DNA from: Chitinophagales bacterium
Lineage (GTDB): Bacteria > Bacteroidota > Bacteroidia > Chitinophagales > Chitinophagaceae
Assembly: GCA_025355935.1 (NCBI GenBank)
Contig: JANXYS010000348.1
Span: 1-8,726 of the forward strand
Reading direction: 5' to 3'
DNA: 8,726 nucleotides
A model generated the notes under the pieces. It was given only the letters and a program-made list of their open reading frames with translations, had not been told where the DNA came from and made no database searches. The translations under genes were made by a program, and so were the position numbers. Shown here piece by piece: positions 5,847-8,726 of the stretch (position 1 is its first letter; the number at the start of each line of letters is the position of its first letter).

Positions 5847-7295
5847 ATGAAATACCTGATTATGTTGCTTGTACTAATCTTCAGCGTTTTTATAAGCATA
5901 CCCTCGCATGCTCAGCTGGACTCGTTTGATAAAAAGGAAATGCTGCCCTCCAAAGATTCAACTTTCCGGGATTCTGTAGTCACTATTAATGCAATAAACA
6001 TTGTAGGCAATCAAAAAACTAAATCTTATATAATCCTCCGCGAAATACCGTTCAAAACTGGAGATAGCCTTACATTTTTAAATTTTACAACCAACCTAAA
6101 ACAAGCGCATGACCAGGTTTATAACATGACGCTCTTCGAAGATGTAATCATTACCCCCTTGTTTGTATCATCCTCTAAAGTGATCATTACTGTGGTGGTT
6201 AAAGAGAAGTGGTATATCTATCCTACCCCGCAATTTCAACTTGTAGACAGGAATTTAAATGAGTGGATTAAGGTTTATAACGCAAACTTATCGAGAGTAA
6301 TTTATGGGGCTAAGTTCGCTCACTATAACTTTAGCGGACGACGCGATCAACTTCGGGTGTATATTTTAAATGGGTATGCCCGCAATTTTTCATTTAGTTA
6401 TTCGGCACCTTACAGCAACTCAGCATTGACGGAAGGTTTTGCTGTGGCGGCATCCTTTACTCAAAACCGCGAAGTAGCATATAAAACCACTTATTTCAAC
6501 AAACTTCTTCAATACCACAACAACTATTTTGTTCGAAATGTGTTTTCTGTTTCCGGCGGGTATACCGTCAGAAAGGGATTTTTCAAACGCCATGCATATT
6601 CAATAGGTTATACTTTGTTAAACGTTAATGATTCACTGCTTACACCCAGGTACAATCCATTATATTATAACTCACTTCAGGCACACAAGAGCTATGTTGA
6701 TTTTGGTTACGGTTTCCAATATGCAAATACGAATAACATTAATTATCCATTACAGGGATCTGTTTATGGGATATCGGCATTAAAGAGAGGCCTGGGCTTT
6801 ACAGGCGGCGTAAATATGCTCATGCTGGACGCATACGTGAATAAATATATTGATCATAACAGGAACTGGTATAGCAGTTTTGAATTTAATGGAAAAATTA
6901 AGGCTCCCTTCAATCAACCTTATATTAACCAGCGCGCTTTGGGCTACTCGAACTTTTATCTTCGCGGACTGGAATATTATGTTATTGACGGTGCCGCCGC
7001 GGCAGTAGTAAAATACACTTTGCGTAAAAAATTGCTGTCATTTGATTTACCCCTGCCAGTAAAGATTAAATCTTTCTCTAAAATTCCTTTCAATATTTAC
7101 GCAAAGACATTTGCTGACGTCGGATATAGTTATATTCAGCCGCAATATGCTTCGCGATTAAATAACCGGCTATTATATTCAGGTGGATTTGGATTGGATC
7201 TACTTACTTTGTATGATATTAATTTACGGCTTGAATACAGTTTCAATCAATTAAATGAAAAGGGGTTATTTTTACACGCTAGGGGTGGATTTTAA
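5847..7295 (+). CDS. Short Omp85/BamA-like outer-membrane protein with one POTRA domain
   Basis: This 482-residue protein starts with a clear signal peptide (KYLIMLLVLIFSVFISIPSHA, probable cleavage after A22). Residues of about 44-120 form a single POTRA domain: INAINIVGNQKTKSYII at its start, LREIPFKTGDSL in the middle and VIITVVVKEKW at its end. The remaining about 360 residues are rich in alternating aromatic and polar strands, enough for a 16-strand barrel. LRGLEYY at 372-378 fits the conserved (V/L)RG(F/Y)-type motif of Omp85 loop 6, and the protein ends in GLFLHARGGF with a terminal Phe, the usual outer-membrane insertion signal. BamA normally has five POTRA domains and about 800 residues and TamA three, so this is a minimal relative and not the BamA of the cell. 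Likely roles are assembly or export of envelope components, but substrate and partners are unknown. It lies 49 bases after the CBS-ACT gene. Confidence 0.87.
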   Translation: MKYLIMLLVLIFSVFISIPSHAQLDSFDKKEMLPSKDSTFRDSVVTINAINIVGNQKTKSYIILREIPFKTGDSLTFLNFTTNLKQAHDQVYNMTLFEDVIITPLFVSSSKVIITVVVKEKWYIYPTPQFQLVDRNLNEWIKVYNANLSRVIYGAKFAHYNFSGRRDQLRVYILNGYARNFSFSYSAPYSNSALTEGFAVAASFTQNREVAYKTTYFNKLLQYHNNYFVRNVFSVSGGYTVRKGFFKRHAYSIGYTLLNVNDSLLTPRYNPLYYNSLQAHKSYVDFGYGFQYANTNNINYPLQGSVYGISALKRGLGFTGGVNMLMLDAYVNKYIDHNRNWYSSFEFNGKIKAPFNQPYINQRALGYSNFYLRGLEYYVIDGAAAAVVKYTLRKKLLSFDLPLPVKIKSFSKIPFNIYAKTFADVGYSYIQPQYASRLNNRLLYSGGFGLDLLTLYDINLRLEYSFNQLNEKGLFLHARGGF

Positions 7296-7319
7296 CCGCG
7301 TGTTCATAATACACTATTA

Positions 7320-8198
7320 ATGAGAATTGCAATTTATAGCCGGGGGATAGAAAATAACCAAATGCAGGATATGCAACTCCTGCTTCATGAGATGGATAAA
7401 CATGGTGTTGAGCCAGTTTTCTTCCAGGATTTTTTTAATCAATTTTACTCCGCGGTAAAAATTAAAGGGAAGTATTCCACTTTTAATTCAAGTGCTGATA
7501 TGGATCTTTCCATTGACTGCCTGATAAGCCTTGGGGGCGATGGCACTTTACTGGATACGGTGACGCTGGTTAAAGAAACTGGCATCCCGGTGCTTGGAAT
7601 TAATTATGGCAGGCTAGGATTTCTCGCAAATATTGGCAAGGAAGATCTTAACACCGCATTTGAAGCGCTGGTGGACCGGAAATATGTTTTGGATAAAAGA
7701 ACTTTGCTTCATCTTGATGCTGACATCCCGTTATTTCACGATACCCCTTATGCACTAAATGAATTTTCCATTCACAAAAAGGACACATCGCCAATGATAA
7801 AGATCCACACCTATCTTAATGGCGAATTCCTTAATACGTATTGGGCGGATGGCATTATTGTAGCCACTCCAACAGGATCTACAGGCTACTCATTAAGTTG
7901 CAACGGGCCAGTGGTATTCCCGGATAGTGCGAGTTTTGTAATCACTCCAGTAGCGCCGCATAACCTCAACATCCGCCCGATTATCGTTCCCGATAACACA
8001 ATTGTTTCTTTTGAGATTGAAGGCCGAACTGATGGATTCCTTTGCACACTCGATAGTCGCAGGGAATTAGTTCCTAAAGAAATTCAACTTGCAGTTAAAA
8101 AAGAAGCGTTCGGAATAAATCTTATACGGTTCAATGAAAATAATTTTTTGCAAACCCTTCGGAGTAAATTATCGTGGGGGCTCGATAAACGGAATTGA
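7320..8198 (+). CDS. nadK: NAD kinase
   Basis: NAD kinase phosphorylates NAD to NADP with ATP or polyphosphate and is the only known source of NADP, so the gene is normally essential. The 292-residue product has the usual family length. The GGDGT phosphate-binding and catalytic motif is at residues 72-76 (CLISLGGDGTLLDT), followed by PVLGINYGRLGFLANI, ALNEFSIHK (NE motif binding NAD ribose) and the glycine-rich DGIIVATPTGSTGYSLSCNGP in the C-terminal domain. Nothing key is missing. The ATG at 7320 sits in front of the typical first strand MRIAIYSRG. It begins 24 bases after the Omp85-like stop and is probably in the same transcript. Placement after a CBS-ACT protein is consistent with nucleotide-linked regulation, but that is only an inference. 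Confidence 0.97.
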   Translation: MRIAIYSRGIENNQMQDMQLLLHEMDKHGVEPVFFQDFFNQFYSAVKIKGKYSTFNSSADMDLSIDCLISLGGDGTLLDTVTLVKETGIPVLGINYGRLGFLANIGKEDLNTAFEALVDRKYVLDKRTLLHLDADIPLFHDTPYALNEFSIHKKDTSPMIKIHTYLNGEFLNTYWADGIIVATPTGSTGYSLSCNGPVVFPDSASFVITPVAPHNLNIRPIIVPDNTIVSFEIEGRTDGFLCTLDSRRELVPKEIQLAVKKEAFGINLIRFNENNFLQTLRSKLSWGLDKRN

Positions 8199-8241
8199 TT
8201 CCCCTCTCCCCGAAGTAAGTATTGCATCTCATCCACTAACT

Positions 8242-8726
8242 ATGCCTGTAAAGACAAGGAAAATACAGCTCATTTTTGTCATCTACTGGCTCCTCCTCGG
8301 TTATATTGTCGCCGCACTGATATTCTGGTTTATTGCATTGAACCAGCAAAACCAGCAAATGGCCCGTTTTAAAATCGAACGGTTAAACAAGGAGAGTCAG
8401 ATTTATGATTCCCTGCTCACTAATATCAACATAGAAAAGAAAAAGAAAACTATACAATATATAGGGGAAGGGAGTACTTTCCTTTTACTTATTCTATGCG
8501 GGGCAATATTCGTTTACCGATCGTTTCGAAAGCAACTGCGCCAGGGCATCGAGCAACAAAATTTTATGATTGCTATTACCCATGAACTCAAGACCCCGAT
8601 TGCGATAACAAAACTAAATCTTGAAACTCTTCAGAAACGTAGGCTTGATGAATCGCAGCAACAGCGTCTCATACATAATACATTGCAGGAAGCAAACAGG
8701 TTAAACACCTTGTCCACCAACATGCT
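8242..8726 (+). CDS. Membrane sensor histidine kinase, N-terminal part (3' end outside window)
   Basis: The frame from ATG 8242 stays open to the window edge and gives 161 residues plus two bases. It begins MPVKTRKIQLIFVIYWLLLG, with a first membrane segment at about residues 8-32. A short polar, helical region of about 40 residues (33-72, Lys/Gln-rich, possibly coiled) follows, then a second membrane segment at about 75-91 (STFLLLILCGAIFVY). Right after a brief linker (RKQLRQGIEQQNF) comes the H-box MIAITHELKTPIAI, with the phospho-accepting His at 114. The spacing leaves no room for a HAMP domain. The downstream ATP-binding HATPase_c domain and any response regulator are outside the window. 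The sensed signal is unknown. It starts 43 bases after nadK; cotranscription is possible. Confidence 0.9.
   Translation, partial: MPVKTRKIQLIFVIYWLLLGYIVAALIFWFIALNQQNQQMARFKIERLNKESQIYDSLLTNINIEKKKKTIQYIGEGSTFLLLILCGAIFVYRSFRKQLRQGIEQQNFMIAITHELKTPIAITKLNLETLQKRRLDESQQQRLIHNTLQEANRLNTLSTNM

Noticed and set aside
8189..8200. GGAAT-tg-ATTCC inverted repeat at the nadK stop
   Set aside because: A 5-bp stem with a 2-base loop is too small for a terminator and no T-run follows.
1..8726. Mobile element, CRISPR array, phage or defence island
   Set aside because: No transposase, integrase, direct-repeat array, terminal inverted repeats or defence-type domains were seen; every recognised gene fits a chromosomal housekeeping or envelope role.

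Overview
This window looks like ordinary chromosomal DNA from a member of the phylum Bacteroidota, most likely the Chitinophagales/Sphingobacteriales side. The lineage call rests on a clear GldC homologue, AT-rich coding with ATG starts that lack Shine-Dalgarno sequences, a candidate Bacteroidota-type -7 promoter element (TAnnTTTG), and the style of the neighbouring proteins. The family-level placement is an inference. All recognised genes lie on the + strand with short gaps, and both ends of the window cut through a gene.

Left part (1-2722): the C-terminal half of guanylate kinase (gmk), a CNNM/CorC ('hemolysin') family membrane protein with a CBS pair, and a GT-B-fold glycosyltransferase-like protein whose usual active-site motifs look eroded. 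Middle part (2755-4147): GldC, a soluble protein of the Bacteroidota gliding machinery, then a GatB/YqeY-domain protein and a CvpA-family membrane protein. A 138-bp gap follows, holding a weak stem-loop and a candidate promoter. Right part (4286-8726): an alpha/beta hydrolase with a complete Ser-Asp-His triad, a protein with two CBS domains and an ACT-like tail, a short Omp85-type outer-membrane protein with one POTRA domain, NAD kinase (nadK), and the first 161 codons of a membrane sensor histidine kinase that runs off the window.

The genes cover nucleotide metabolism (gmk, nadK), envelope biogenesis and transport (CNNM/CorC, CvpA, Omp85, the glycosyltransferase-like protein), motility (gldC) and sensing (two CBS-containing proteins and the kinase). 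I see no mobile element, CRISPR array, tRNA, rRNA or defence system. The points most worth a second look are the degenerate glycosyltransferase, the compact single-POTRA Omp85 protein next to nadK, the CBS-ACT regulator in the same cluster, and gldC without gldB beside it. None of these amounts to clear evidence of a new multi-gene system.
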